Shown one piece after another: positions 1 through 5,752 of a stretch of DNA of 7,005 nucleotides; the stretch's first letter is position 1, and every line of letters starts with the position of its first letter. The stretch lies in contig DATDKF010000111.1 in assembly GCA_036520135.1 (NCBI GenBank), forward strand, positions 1-7,005. Reading direction: 5' to 3'. Source of the DNA: DASSUW01 sp036520135. GTDB taxonomy: Bacteria; Actinomycetota; Thermoleophilia; Solirubrobacterales; Solirubrobacteraceae. Below the pieces are notes generated by a model. It searched no databases and was not told the DNA's origin. It saw nothing but the letters and a program-made list of their open reading frames with translations. A program made the translations under genes and the position numbers.

Positions 1-62
1 TCCCCGACCGACGCGCACCGATCCCCATCGCGCCCGTAGTCGTCACCTCGGGGTCGCCCGCA

Positions 63-179
63 CCCATCAGTCGCCAATCGTCCCACCGCGCGCACGACAA
101 TGCGAATCGACACCGGGCCGACGGACTCGGCGCGGACCCCCCAGAGCCGGTCGTCTCGCACATCTCGTGGAGGAGGGAT
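63..179 (-). pseudogene. possible remnant of a mechanosensitive channel (MscS) C-terminal domain
   Basis: Read on the minus strand from about 179, one frame gives a stretch containing DRLWGVRAESVGPVSIRIVV. This resembles the beta-rich cytoplasmic end of MscS-family channels, where a Trp/Leu-Gly-Val-Glu step is followed by a strand of alternating hydrophobic residues (typically a LRVVVKT-like run). What I see is only the short stretch. There is no start codon, no channel helices, and the frame closes upstream in two adjacent TGA codons near copy A of the repeat. After the match the frame runs into Arg/Gly/Asp-rich sequence unlike the family. It could equally be a chance open frame in GC-rich DNA, so confidence is low. 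Confidence 0.2.
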
Positions 180-225
180 GCTGGCCGCCGACCCGATCGA
201 TCATCACGCTCGCGATCGCGTGATT

Positions 226-284
226 GCGGTCGTCTCCGCCGTGGCGCTGCGGACGCCTGCAAGGGACGATCACCGGGCGTCACG
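226..284 (+). repeat. dispersed direct repeat, copy A
   Basis: This 59-base stretch matches 4945-5003 in the same orientation, with 51 of 59 positions identical by eye. The first 44 bases are the best part, with 40 identical. The shared core begins GCGGTCGTCTCCGCCG. No similarity is visible upstream of 226, and downstream it fades after about 284. Several frames stay open through both copies (VVSAVALRTPARDD in copy A, VVSAAALRTFARDED in copy B), so the repeat may be a relic of a duplicated coding sequence or mobile element. I cannot assign a family. The two copies bracket the DUF2652 to VOC segment. Confidence 0.6.
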
Positions 285-450
285 GGCGCCGTCGTCCAGA
301 CTCCGCAATCGCCGACGGAAGCGAGCGTGAGCTCATCGTCTCCTAGACGCTCGGAAGTCGTCCGCAGCGAGCGCGTCGTGGACGGCACTCGGGCGCTCGC
401 GTCTGGGCGAAGGCGAGTGCGGGGAGCGCGTGCCATGTGCAGCGGACGGA

Positions 451-1167
451 TCAGTGAGCGGAAGCGGTACGACGCGGGCGCCGCAGGCCCAGCATGTACG
501 GAAGGCCTCGGCCCACGAGGCCAACCGTCCTGCCGAAGCGTCCGAGCGAGGAGGGAGCGGGCGGCGGAGGGAGTGGGCCCGCGAGGTCCTCGACGTCCAC
601 GAAGTACGTGCGAACGGGTCCGATTCCCTCCAGGTCCTGCGAGACCTCGTGCGCGTGATCGGGCGGCGCGCCCTCTCCAGTCCGGTAGAGCTCCTCGGAA
701 AGAAGGACGTACTCGGGGACCTGAACGGGGTTCTTCAGCAGCCGGTGAACGAAGATGACGTCGATCCCGACGAGCGTACGCCGCTGCTTGATGGTCTGGG
801 TGGCGACCTCGCCGATGTGCGCGACGAACTTCAGCTTCAGGTTGTCCGCCTGAGCGCAACCGTCGCAAGGGCACAGGTTCGTCACCACATGCTGCCGCTC
901 GATGTGGAAGGCGCGGTGCATGGAAACGACGGCCTGGGTGATCGCCGCGACCGTGACGTCGCGGTTCAGCGCGTCAGCCTGACGAGAGAGGAAGGCCGCG
1001 TCGCCTTCGATCTCGATCAGGTCGAAGTCGGGGGCGGCATCAATCACCTTTTCGAGCAGCCTGGCGGTGTTTGCCTCGGCGTGGGCGAGACTCATCCGAT
1101 GGGAGCCCATGTAGTCGGTGTAGCCGCCGATGTCAGCGATCAGGAGGAGCGCACGCCCAGACGCCAT
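451..1167 (-). CDS. DUF2652 family protein, class III nucleotidyl cyclase-like fold
   Basis: A 238-residue protein in the expected size range for DUF2652. The N-terminus has the signature LLLIADIGGYTDYM (residues 7-20) and the matching IEGDAAFLSR (53-62). In class III adenylate/guanylate cyclases the equivalent places carry the two metal-binding aspartates, here D12 and D56. A cysteine cluster CPCDGC (99-104) is followed by LKLKFVAHIGE (110-120) and VGIDVIFVHRLLKN (133-146), all typical of the family. The tail (198-238) is Pro/Arg-rich and probably disordered. Biochemical activity of DUF2652 is not established to my knowledge; cyclase activity is inferred from fold only. I chose the ATG at 1165-1167 because the signature normally sits at the extreme N-terminus. 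An AGGG lies nine bases upstream. The frame stays open to a GTG at 1360-1362, which would add 65 residues without recognisable domain. No signal peptide or membrane segment is seen, so it is probably cytoplasmic. The gene is unbroken, unlike its upstream neighbour. Confidence 0.85.
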   Translation of the reverse strand: MASGRALLLIADIGGYTDYMGSHRMSLAHAEANTARLLEKVIDAAPDFDLIEIEGDAAFLSRQADALNRDVTVAAITQAVVSMHRAFHIERQHVVTNLCPCDGCAQADNLKLKFVAHIGEVATQTIKQRRTLVGIDVIFVHRLLKNPVQVPEYVLLSEELYRTGEGAPPDHAHEVSQDLEGIGPVRTYFVDVEDLAGPLPPPPAPSSLGRFGRTVGLVGRGLPYMLGLRRPRRTASAH

Positions 1168-1410
1168 GCCAGGAGACCCTACTCGACATCGTGGACTCTC
1201 AAGAGCTGACACGCCCGGGATGTCGGAGGTGTGAATCCGCAGGCCGCTCGCGTGATCGTTGTACGCGTCGACATCGGGCGCGAGCTGCTCGACACAGACG
1301 TAGGCCTGCCGCGGCCGCCCGACGTCGTGCTCGAGACCGCGTTCGGCGTCCGGGAGGAGCACCTGCGCGGGCGCCGATCGTCCTCAGGCGGTCCAGGCTT
1401 CGACGGCGGA

Positions 1411-1586
1411 CGCTCATGCCCACCAGACGAGCGGGAGCACGAGCATGGCGCGGCCGAATCCCGCCCACGAGCGATCGTTGTAGAGCAGGGCTGTGACCTG
1501 ATGACGGCGAAGACGAAAACGAGGTCCCAGAAGAATTCTGCGGGCGTCGTCCGCTGCTCTGCGCCTCCGGCATCTCGGAGCGACAC
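1411..1586 (-). pseudogene. ltrA: broken N-terminus of a low temperature requirement protein A (LtrA) homologue
   Basis: LtrA proteins are multi-pass membrane proteins of uncertain function that begin with a TPxELFFDLVFVFAF-type motif. Starting from a GTG at 1584-1586, the minus strand encodes TTPAEFFWDLVFVFAV, an excellent match. The frame is then lost near 1508: the continuation HQVTALLYNDRSWAGF and AMLVLPLVWWA, also typical of LtrA (second helix and the WWAW motif), lies in the neighbouring frame and ends in TGA at 1414-1416, where the family usually has Trp. A one-base deletion near 1508 plus a TGG-to-TGA change would explain both. Further membrane helices, which should total about ten, are absent. 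The 240 bases between here and the DUF2652 start carry an open frame I do not recognise. Only about 57 residues of a protein usually near 400 remain, so this is a remnant, not a working gene. Confidence 0.75.
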
Positions 1587-1589
1587 GGG

Positions 1590-1934
1590 CCGCGCGCGCG
1601 GTCGGACCCGTTACCGAGAGGCCGGGCGGCCCACGCCGTCGTGATGGCACGACCTCATAGCCATCGCGCGCCCCGGCTCGCCGATGGTTGTGGCGCTCTG
1701 CGGCATCGTCGATGAAGTCCTCGCCGATGACCGGCCAACGCTGATCGCTGCCGCGGCGAACGACCCCACATGCGAGAGCCGGCGCCGAGGGATGTTCTGC
1801 TCGTTGCTCGCCGAGAGTGCATTTGGCTGCACGATCGCGCGGCCGCCGCGCGTCGTCGATGATCCGTGCGCTGGGATCCTTGATCGAGCGTCCGAAGAGG
1901 CGCGTTGCGGATCGGCTTGCGGTACACCTTGGAC
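1590..1934. other. gap upstream of the AraC gene with no recognised gene
   Basis: Both strands have long open frames here but neither is recognisable. On the minus strand the frame that carries the second half of the LtrA remnant is open from about 1946 down to 1416, yet has no ATG, GTG or TTG before 1650. On the plus strand a frame from 1684 reads smoothly past 1900 and shares the DNA with the regulator start. The region presumably contains the promoter of the AraC gene, but I find no defendable -35/-10 pair or operator inverted repeat. Confidence 0.4.
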
Positions 1935-2885
1935 ATGCCGGTGGTCAGCGTGTCTGCGGCCGCGGATTCGACGCATGAGGATCCCGTCGCTGACGTGCTG
2001 TTCGGCTTGCGGGCGATGGACAGTTGCTACATGCGTTGTGAGCTGAGCGCGCCGTGGGGGATTCGAATCCCCGCGTGCCCACACCCCGGCGGGACCAGCC
2101 TGCACTTTGTGGCCCGCGGTCGGGCGTGGTTGACCGCGGAGGGGCGGCGGACGACGCTCGAGGAGGGCGATCTGGTGCTCTTCCTGCACGGCGATGAGAA
2201 TCTGATCGCCGACGCGCCGGACACCCCCGAGCGGGAGGTGTACACGGTTCCCGAGCTGTCACACCCGGTCGAGCTGCGCCACGGAGGCGGCGGCGAAGGC
2301 GCGCTGGTGCTCTCAGCCGGCGCGCGGCTAGGGTCACCGGATCATCCGGTGGTGTCGTTGCTGCCCGCCGTGCTGTTGATCGGGCGCAGTGGCAATCCGG
2401 CGGACGAGTGGGTGCAGGCAACACTGCGTGCGCTGGCGGCCGAGGCGGCGATCCCGCGCCCTGGCGGCGAGACGATCATCACGCGCCTGTGCGACGTGCT
2501 GCTATTGCAGGCGATCCGCTGCTGGATCGAGTCCAGCCCGGATGCGCACCAGGGATGGCTGCGGGCGCTTCGCGACGAGCACGTCGGCCGGGCGCTGGCG
2601 GCGATGCACCGGGACCCGGCGCGGGCGTGGACGGTGGCGTCGCTGGCGCAGGTGGCGCATCTCTCGCGCGCGGCGTTTGCGCAGCGGTTCGCCGAGCTGA
2701 CGGGCGACTCGCCGATGGCGTACCTGGCCGAGCACCGGATGCGGCTGGCGACTTCCATGCTGCGCGACGAGGGCATGTCGCCGGGGGAAGTGGCCTACCG
2801 GGTGGGATACGGGTCGCTCGCGGCGTTCAGCCGCGCCTTCAAGCGCGTCACCGGCAGCTCGCCGGGGGGCGCGCGCCGGCCGTAA
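1935..2885 (+). CDS. AraC-family transcriptional regulator with N-terminal cupin sensor domain
   Basis: A 316-residue cytoplasmic DNA-binding protein. Residues about 15-195 form a cupin_6-type (AraC-binding-like) sensor domain, opening with DPVADVLFGLRAMDSCY and containing ELSAPWGIRIPA (36-47) and the cupin strand pair SLHFVARGRAWL...LEEGDLVLFLHGDE (55-88). Residues about 213-316 are the AraC DNA-binding domain with two helix-turn-helix units. The first is WTVASLAQVAHLSRAAFAQRF (232-252), the second is MSPGEVAYRVGYGSLAAFSRAF (281-302). Length and order are normal for this subgroup. ATG at 1935 is the preferred start because the recognisable domain begins shortly after. A TTG at 1905, four bases after GAAGAGG, is in frame and would add ten residues. 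Members of this subgroup frequently sit beside oxidoreductase genes and are thought to activate them in response to a small molecule; here the reductase lies 426 bases downstream in the same direction. Ligand and operator are unknown. Confidence 0.9.
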   Translation: MPVVSVSAAADSTHEDPVADVLFGLRAMDSCYMRCELSAPWGIRIPACPHPGGTSLHFVARGRAWLTAEGRRTTLEEGDLVLFLHGDENLIADAPDTPEREVYTVPELSHPVELRHGGGGEGALVLSAGARLGSPDHPVVSLLPAVLLIGRSGNPADEWVQATLRALAAEAAIPRPGGETIITRLCDVLLLQAIRCWIESSPDAHQGWLRALRDEHVGRALAAMHRDPARAWTVASLAQVAHLSRAAFAQRFAELTGDSPMAYLAEHRMRLATSMLRDEGMSPGEVAYRVGYGSLAAFSRAFKRVTGSSPGGARRP

Positions 2886-3111
2886 GCCTTTCGTGCGGGG
2901 GCGTGAGTTGCCCGCCTCGCTGACGCTGCCCAGCCGGAGCGGGTTCGTGCCGTCCGGACATCCGGCTCGTCTTGCCCGACGTCCCACTCGTCCGCCGTAG
3001 ATGTTCTCGGTAGACGCGCGCGCAAGGATCGCGGCGTTCGGGTCATAGACAGTTCGGCCACCCGGGGCGCACCATGCGATCAGCCATCGACACCTGCCAA
3101 CAAAGGCACCC

Positions 3112-3315
3112 ATGACTCCCCTCCACCCTGTCCTGGCCCGCGAGCTGGCCGCGGCCCAGATCCAGGACCTGCGCGCTGCCGCAGACCTCCACCGCGCCAA
3201 GCGACCGGCGACGGCCTCGGCGCCGCCTACGCACCATAGAACGGGTCAGCGCCCGATCGTCGTCGGGCCCGGCGTGCCGCCGCGGCGCCGTGCGCAGGTG
3301 TGCCGCGGCACATGA
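3112..3315 (+). CDS. small hypothetical protein translationally coupled to the aldo/keto reductase
   Basis: A 67-residue protein. The first half (MTPLHPVLARELAAAQIQDL, then RAAADLHRAKR) forms a clear amphipathic, Ala/Arg/Leu-rich helix. It resembles many short uncharacterised actinobacterial proteins that start with a His-Pro or Asn-Pro turn and an A-x-E-L-A helix. The second half (about 32-67) is Pro/Arg-rich and looks unstructured. AAGG at 3103-3106 lies five bases before the ATG. The stop codon TGA (3313-3315) overlaps the reductase start as ATGA, the classical arrangement for translational coupling. No membrane segment, signal peptide or metal motif is seen. The function is unknown; the context suggests it is co-expressed with the reductase. 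The 226 bases before it, after the AraC stop, hold no recognised gene and may carry the operon promoter, though no convincing boxes are visible. The downstream half of the frame could be fortuitous. Confidence 0.55.
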   Translation: MTPLHPVLARELAAAQIQDLRAAADLHRAKRPATASAPPTHHRTGQRPIVVGPGVPPRRRAQVCRGT

Positions 3316-4370
3316 CCATGCGCTACAAGCTGCTCGGGCGGACTGGCCTCCGCATCTCCGAGCTGGCGCTCGGCGCGATGACGTTCGGCGAGCAGTGGGG
3401 GTGGGGCGCCTCGGCGCAGGAGTGCGCTCGCATGCTCGACGCCTACGCGCAGGCGGGCGGCAACGTCATCGACACGGCCAACCACTACACGCACGGCGAG
3501 AGCGAGCGGATCGTCGGCGAGCTCATCGGCTCAGAACGCGACCGCTGGGTGCTGTGCACCAAGTACGTGCTCAACCAGCGCCGGGCCGATCCCAACGCCG
3601 GGGGCAGCCATCGCAAGAGCCTGGTGCAATCGCTGGAGGCCAGCCTGAACCGCCTAGGGACGGAGTATGTCGACGTCCTGTGGGTGCACATCTGGGATGC
3701 CCTCACCCCGGTCGAGGAGCTGATGCGGGCGCTGGATGACATGGTGCGCGCGGAAAAGGTCCTCTATGTGGGAATCTCGGACACGCCGGCGTGGATCGTC
3801 TGCGGGGCCAACACGCTGGCGCAGCTGCGCGGCTGGACGCCATTCGCGGGGCTGCAGGTCCCCTACAGCCTCGTCGAGCGTGCCGTCGAGCGTGACCTGC
3901 TGCCGATGGCCCAGGCGCTGGAGCTGACGGTCACGACGTGGGGGCCGTTGGGTGGTGGGTTGCTCACTGGGCGCTACGGCGGTGGCCGTGAGCGTCCGAC
4001 GGGCACGCGCCTGGAGACCGTCGCCGGGCAGGCTGATCGGCTGCTGACCGAGCGCAACCTCCGGATCGTCGACGTCGTCAACGCGATCGGCGCCGAGCGG
4101 GAGGCCCGCGCGTCGCAGGTCGCGATCGCCTGGGTGCGCGCCCAGCAGTCTCGCGCGACCATCGTGCCGATCCTGGGCGCGCGCACACGCGAGCAACTCG
4201 AGGACAACCTCGCGGCGCTTGAGCTGCAGCTGTCGGCAGACGAGCTGGCACGGTTGGACGCCGTCAGCCGGATCGAGCTCGGGTTCCCGCACGACTTCGA
4301 CGCCGATCGGCTCGCCTACGGCGACACCCGCGAGCTCATCGACGACCACCGCCGACCCTGGGTCCCGTAG
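3312..4370 (+). CDS. aldo/keto reductase (NADPH-dependent, Tas/YajO-like)
   Basis: A 352-residue soluble TIM-barrel oxidoreductase that reduces aldehydes or ketones with NAD(P)H; the natural substrate cannot be told from sequence. The start motif MRYKLLGRTGLRISELALG (residues 3-21) is typical. The complete catalytic tetrad is visible: D54 and Y59 in NVIDTANHYTHGESE, K84 in VLCTKYV, and H126 in VDVLWVHIWD. VGISDTPAWIV (153-163) and GPLGGGLLTGRYG (211-223) are conserved barrel strands. The C-terminal cofactor clamp IVPILGARTREQLEDNL (284-300) matches the usual GAR-x3-QL-x2-N pattern that binds the adenine end of NADP. Length fits the family. ATG at 3312 is chosen because it overlaps the small upstream gene (ATGA) and lies 11 bases from AGGTG; ATG at 3318 and GTG at 3300 are alternatives. 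The frame is intact throughout. The VOC gene follows after 113 bases, probably in the same transcript. Confidence 0.93.
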   Translation: MTMRYKLLGRTGLRISELALGAMTFGEQWGWGASAQECARMLDAYAQAGGNVIDTANHYTHGESERIVGELIGSERDRWVLCTKYVLNQRRADPNAGGSHRKSLVQSLEASLNRLGTEYVDVLWVHIWDALTPVEELMRALDDMVRAEKVLYVGISDTPAWIVCGANTLAQLRGWTPFAGLQVPYSLVERAVERDLLPMAQALELTVTTWGPLGGGLLTGRYGGGRERPTGTRLETVAGQADRLLTERNLRIVDVVNAIGAEREARASQVAIAWVRAQQSRATIVPILGARTREQLEDNLAALELQLSADELARLDAVSRIELGFPHDFDADRLAYGDTRELIDDHRRPWVP

Positions 4371-4418
4371 CGTGACCTCCCTCTCGCACGCGCACATCCC
4401 GACGGGGCGCCCGCCCGC

Positions 4419-4433
4419 GCCGGGTGGCCCGGC
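4419..4433. repeat. short GC hairpin between the reductase and VOC genes
   Basis: GCCGGG, a TGG loop, then CCCGGC form a perfect six-base-pair stem in the 113-base gap. No T-run follows, so it is not a standard intrinsic terminator; it could attenuate, stabilise the upstream mRNA end, or be chance in GC-rich DNA. Confidence 0.25.
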
Positions 4434-4472
4434 ACAGCAGTCGCGGTGAACGCGCAGTCCAGCAAACCGACA

Positions 4473-4477
4473 AGGAG
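4473..4477 (+). promoter_or_regulatory. strong Shine-Dalgarno site setting the GTG start of the VOC gene
   Basis: AGGAG (within AAGGAG, 4472-4477) lies six bases before the GTG at 4484. This is the best-placed ribosome site in the window and decides against the longer in-frame start at 4424, which would add 20 unconserved residues. Confidence 0.75.
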
Positions 4478-4483
4478 CGTCCC

Positions 4484-4918
4484 GTGAGCACGGTCACCCC
4501 GCATATCGTCGTCCGCGACGCCGCCCGCGCGGCCGACTGGTACCGGCAGGCGCTCGGCGCCACGGCCGGCACCCGGATCGGGCTGCCCGACGGCCGGTTC
4601 ATGCAGATCGAGCTGCGATTCGGCGACTCCGTCGTGATGATCGCGGACGAGTTCCTCGAGCTCGATGTCTTGTCGCCGCTGGCGGTCGGTGGCACCTACG
4701 GCGCGCTGCACATCGCCACCGACGACGCCGACGCTCTCTGGCAACAGGCCATCGCCGCTGGTGCCGTGGTCCACCAGCCCCTGCAGGACACGTTCTGGGG
4801 CGAACGGCACGGGCAGATCGTCGACCCCTTCGGCCACCGCTGGGCGATCGCGCAGCGTCTGCGCGACGTGCCGCCCGAGGAACTCGCCGAAGCCGCGGCC
4901 GCCGCATTCGGACCCTAA
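4484..4918 (+). CDS. VOC (glyoxalase/bleomycin-resistance fold) family protein
   Basis: A 144-residue protein with two beta-alpha-beta-beta-beta modules typical of the vicinal oxygen chelate superfamily, PhnB-like subgroup. The first module opens with TPHIVVRDAARAADWYRQAL (5-24), followed by DGRFMQIELRFGDSVVMIAD (36-55). The second opens with GALHIATDDADALWQQAIAAG (73-93) and ends in FWGERHGQIVDPFGHRWAIA (104-123), the hallmark closing motif. VOC proteins are glyoxalases, dioxygenases, epimerases or binding proteins that sequester toxic compounds; the fold does not specify which. A possible metal-binding set is H7, H76 and a late acidic or His residue, but I cannot assign it firmly. The C-terminal tail (129-144) is an Ala/Glu-rich helix. 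The gene is intact and probably expressed with the aldo/keto reductase, which would fit removal or conversion of a reactive carbonyl, though this is inference. No signal peptide; cytoplasmic. Confidence 0.9.
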   Translation: MSTVTPHIVVRDAARAADWYRQALGATAGTRIGLPDGRFMQIELRFGDSVVMIADEFLELDVLSPLAVGGTYGALHIATDDADALWQQAIAAGAVVHQPLQDTFWGERHGQIVDPFGHRWAIAQRLRDVPPEELAEAAAAAFGP

Positions 4919-4944
4919 AAGACCGATGCTGCATTTCCCTGGGC

Positions 4945-5003
4945 GCGGTCGTCTCCGCCGCGGCGCTGCGGACGTTCGCAAGGGACGAGGACCGGTCGTC
5001 TCG
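4945..5003 (+). repeat. dispersed direct repeat, copy B
   Basis: The partner of 226-284, same orientation, starting only 27 bases after the VOC stop codon. The eight mismatches are a single C/T, three clustered changes at 4975-4977, and scattered changes after 4988. One frame reads VVSAAALRTFARDED, and a neighbouring frame then reads VVSRHLALD and VAQGE. This vaguely recalls the region of IS110-family transposases around an LGLDPRVRQSGE motif, with a frameshift; I regard that as suggestive only. A tyrosine-recombinase remnant starts 114 bases further on. Confidence 0.6.
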
Positions 5004-5106
5004 CGGCACCTGGCCCTGGATCGGCCGACCTCGGTTGCGCAAGGCGAGCGGTAGCCCGGCCTCCCCCAGCCGTGTAAGGCAGCGCCTGTATCTGCTGTCC
5101 GATGGG

Positions 5107-5292
5107 AGGAGGTCCCATGACCATGTCGTTCCTGGTCGTGCGGCGGGCCGGCGCCGCTCGCCAGCGGTCCTGCCGGGCTATCACGCCGGGCGCGCGCCTC
5201 GCAACAAGGGCTTGCGCTACCCGGCCGACCCGCCGGGTGTCGATGAGATCGTCGCAGTCGTGCGCCACGCCGCCGACGACCGTCATGGCTGG
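5107..5292 (+). pseudogene. decayed N-terminus of a tyrosine recombinase/site-specific integrase
   Basis: AGGAGG (5107-5112) sits four bases before ATG 5117, which opens MTMSFLVV. The frame is then lost between about 5138 and 5147, and the next frame continues AAGRRRSPAVLPGYHAGR, APRNKGLRYPADPP, VDEIVAVVRHAADDRHGW. From memory this matches the start of a common actinobacterial integrase family, with a GRRRSPA...NKGLRYPADPPTVEEI signature before the core-binding helices. A single-base deletion explains the shift. Homology stops after the DRHGW step at 5292; what follows is unrelated and reaches a stop at 5394. The catalytic domain with the R-H-R-Y residues is absent, so only about 55 of roughly 300 residues remain and the protein cannot be active. 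The preserved ribosome site and start show that this is the real 5' end of the former gene, and mark the area as a former mobile-element insertion. Confidence 0.7.
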
Positions 5293-5752
5293 CGGCCGCG
5301 CGTCCGGAGCGGGCATGTCGCCGATGGTCGCGAGACGCTCGCTGGCAGGCCGAAGGCGGCAGTGCGCGCTCGGCTCCGTCCCGCCGCTCGGTAGAGAAGC
5401 GGCCGCGGCGCGCCCGATCGGTTGCAGCCCAATAGGCGCTGCAATACGGTTGGTCGAACCGGTCCAGCGATGGTGGCCGCCGCGTCTCGAGGAGGAGTCG
5501 GGCAAGGGTCTTCGGCGTGTCAAGCTTTCCCTTCGCTGGGTTCCTCCCAGCCGAGGGCTCGGCTTCGTGCGGATCACCCGATCACGACTCGAACGCCGCA
5601 CCGCGCTCGCCTGGAACCGCGCGACCATCTCCCCCGCCGCGCGCCTTCCTCAACCTCGCCCACCGGCGCTTCCCGGACCCCGACCCGGAGAATCCGGTTG
5701 TTGCGGGTGCTGATTTGGCTCCGTAGCCGAGGTCGGGACGACGCCCGCTGCG
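5293..5752. other. gap between integrase remnant and cupin gene with no recognised gene
   Basis: Several overlapping open frames cross this stretch on both strands, but none shows a family motif. A plus-strand frame ending at 5726 (PPRAFLNLAHRRFPDPDPEN) looks somewhat protein-like yet I cannot place it. No intact start with a ribosome site, tRNA, or terminator is visible. It is probably further degraded coding sequence or the downstream side of the integrase break. Confidence 0.4.

Larger units (their letters stand above)
1..450. other. left flank without an intact gene
   Basis: No frame on either strand gives a recognisable full gene. Open frames here are short, rich in Arg, Ser and Pro, and look like ordinary shadow frames of GC-rich DNA. 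The only structured items are the possible MscS-like remnant (63-179, minus) and copy A of the dispersed repeat. No promoter or terminator can be defended. The last roughly 120 bases lie downstream of the DUF2652 stop codon and show no strong hairpin with a T-run. Confidence 0.5.

Noticed and set aside
430..1209. Long plus-strand open frame of 259 codons.
   Set aside because: It is the antisense shadow of the DUF2652 gene, whose family motifs are clear on the minus strand.
1684..2046. Plus-strand open frame upstream of and overlapping the AraC start.
   Set aside because: No ribosome site, no recognised family, and it overlaps the regulator in a different frame.
2057..2072. Perfect 16-base palindrome GGGGATTCGAATCCCC, looking like a tRNA T-arm or an integrase attachment core.
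   Set aside because: It encodes the conserved WGIRIP step of the AraC sensor domain in frame. The T-stem would carry an A-C mismatch, and no acceptor, D or anticodon arms can be built upstream.
3654..4397. Long minus-strand open frame of 247 codons.
   Set aside because: It lies wholly opposite the aldo/keto reductase, shows no family motif, and is explained by mirrored G/C codon positions.
4945..5060. Repeat B region as an IS110 transposase fragment.
   Set aside because: The similarity to the LGLDPRVRQSGE region is faint and needs a frameshift, so I kept it only as a note.
4915..5628. Minus-strand open frame of 237 codons over repeat B and the integrase relic.
   Set aside because: No recognisable motif; Arg/Pro/Ser-rich composition and opposite to the recognised integrase N-terminus.
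5102..5713. Plus-strand open frame of 203 codons starting at the integrase ribosome site.
   Set aside because: Only its first few codons belong to the integrase; the conserved sequence moves to another frame, so the rest of this frame is a by-product of the shift.
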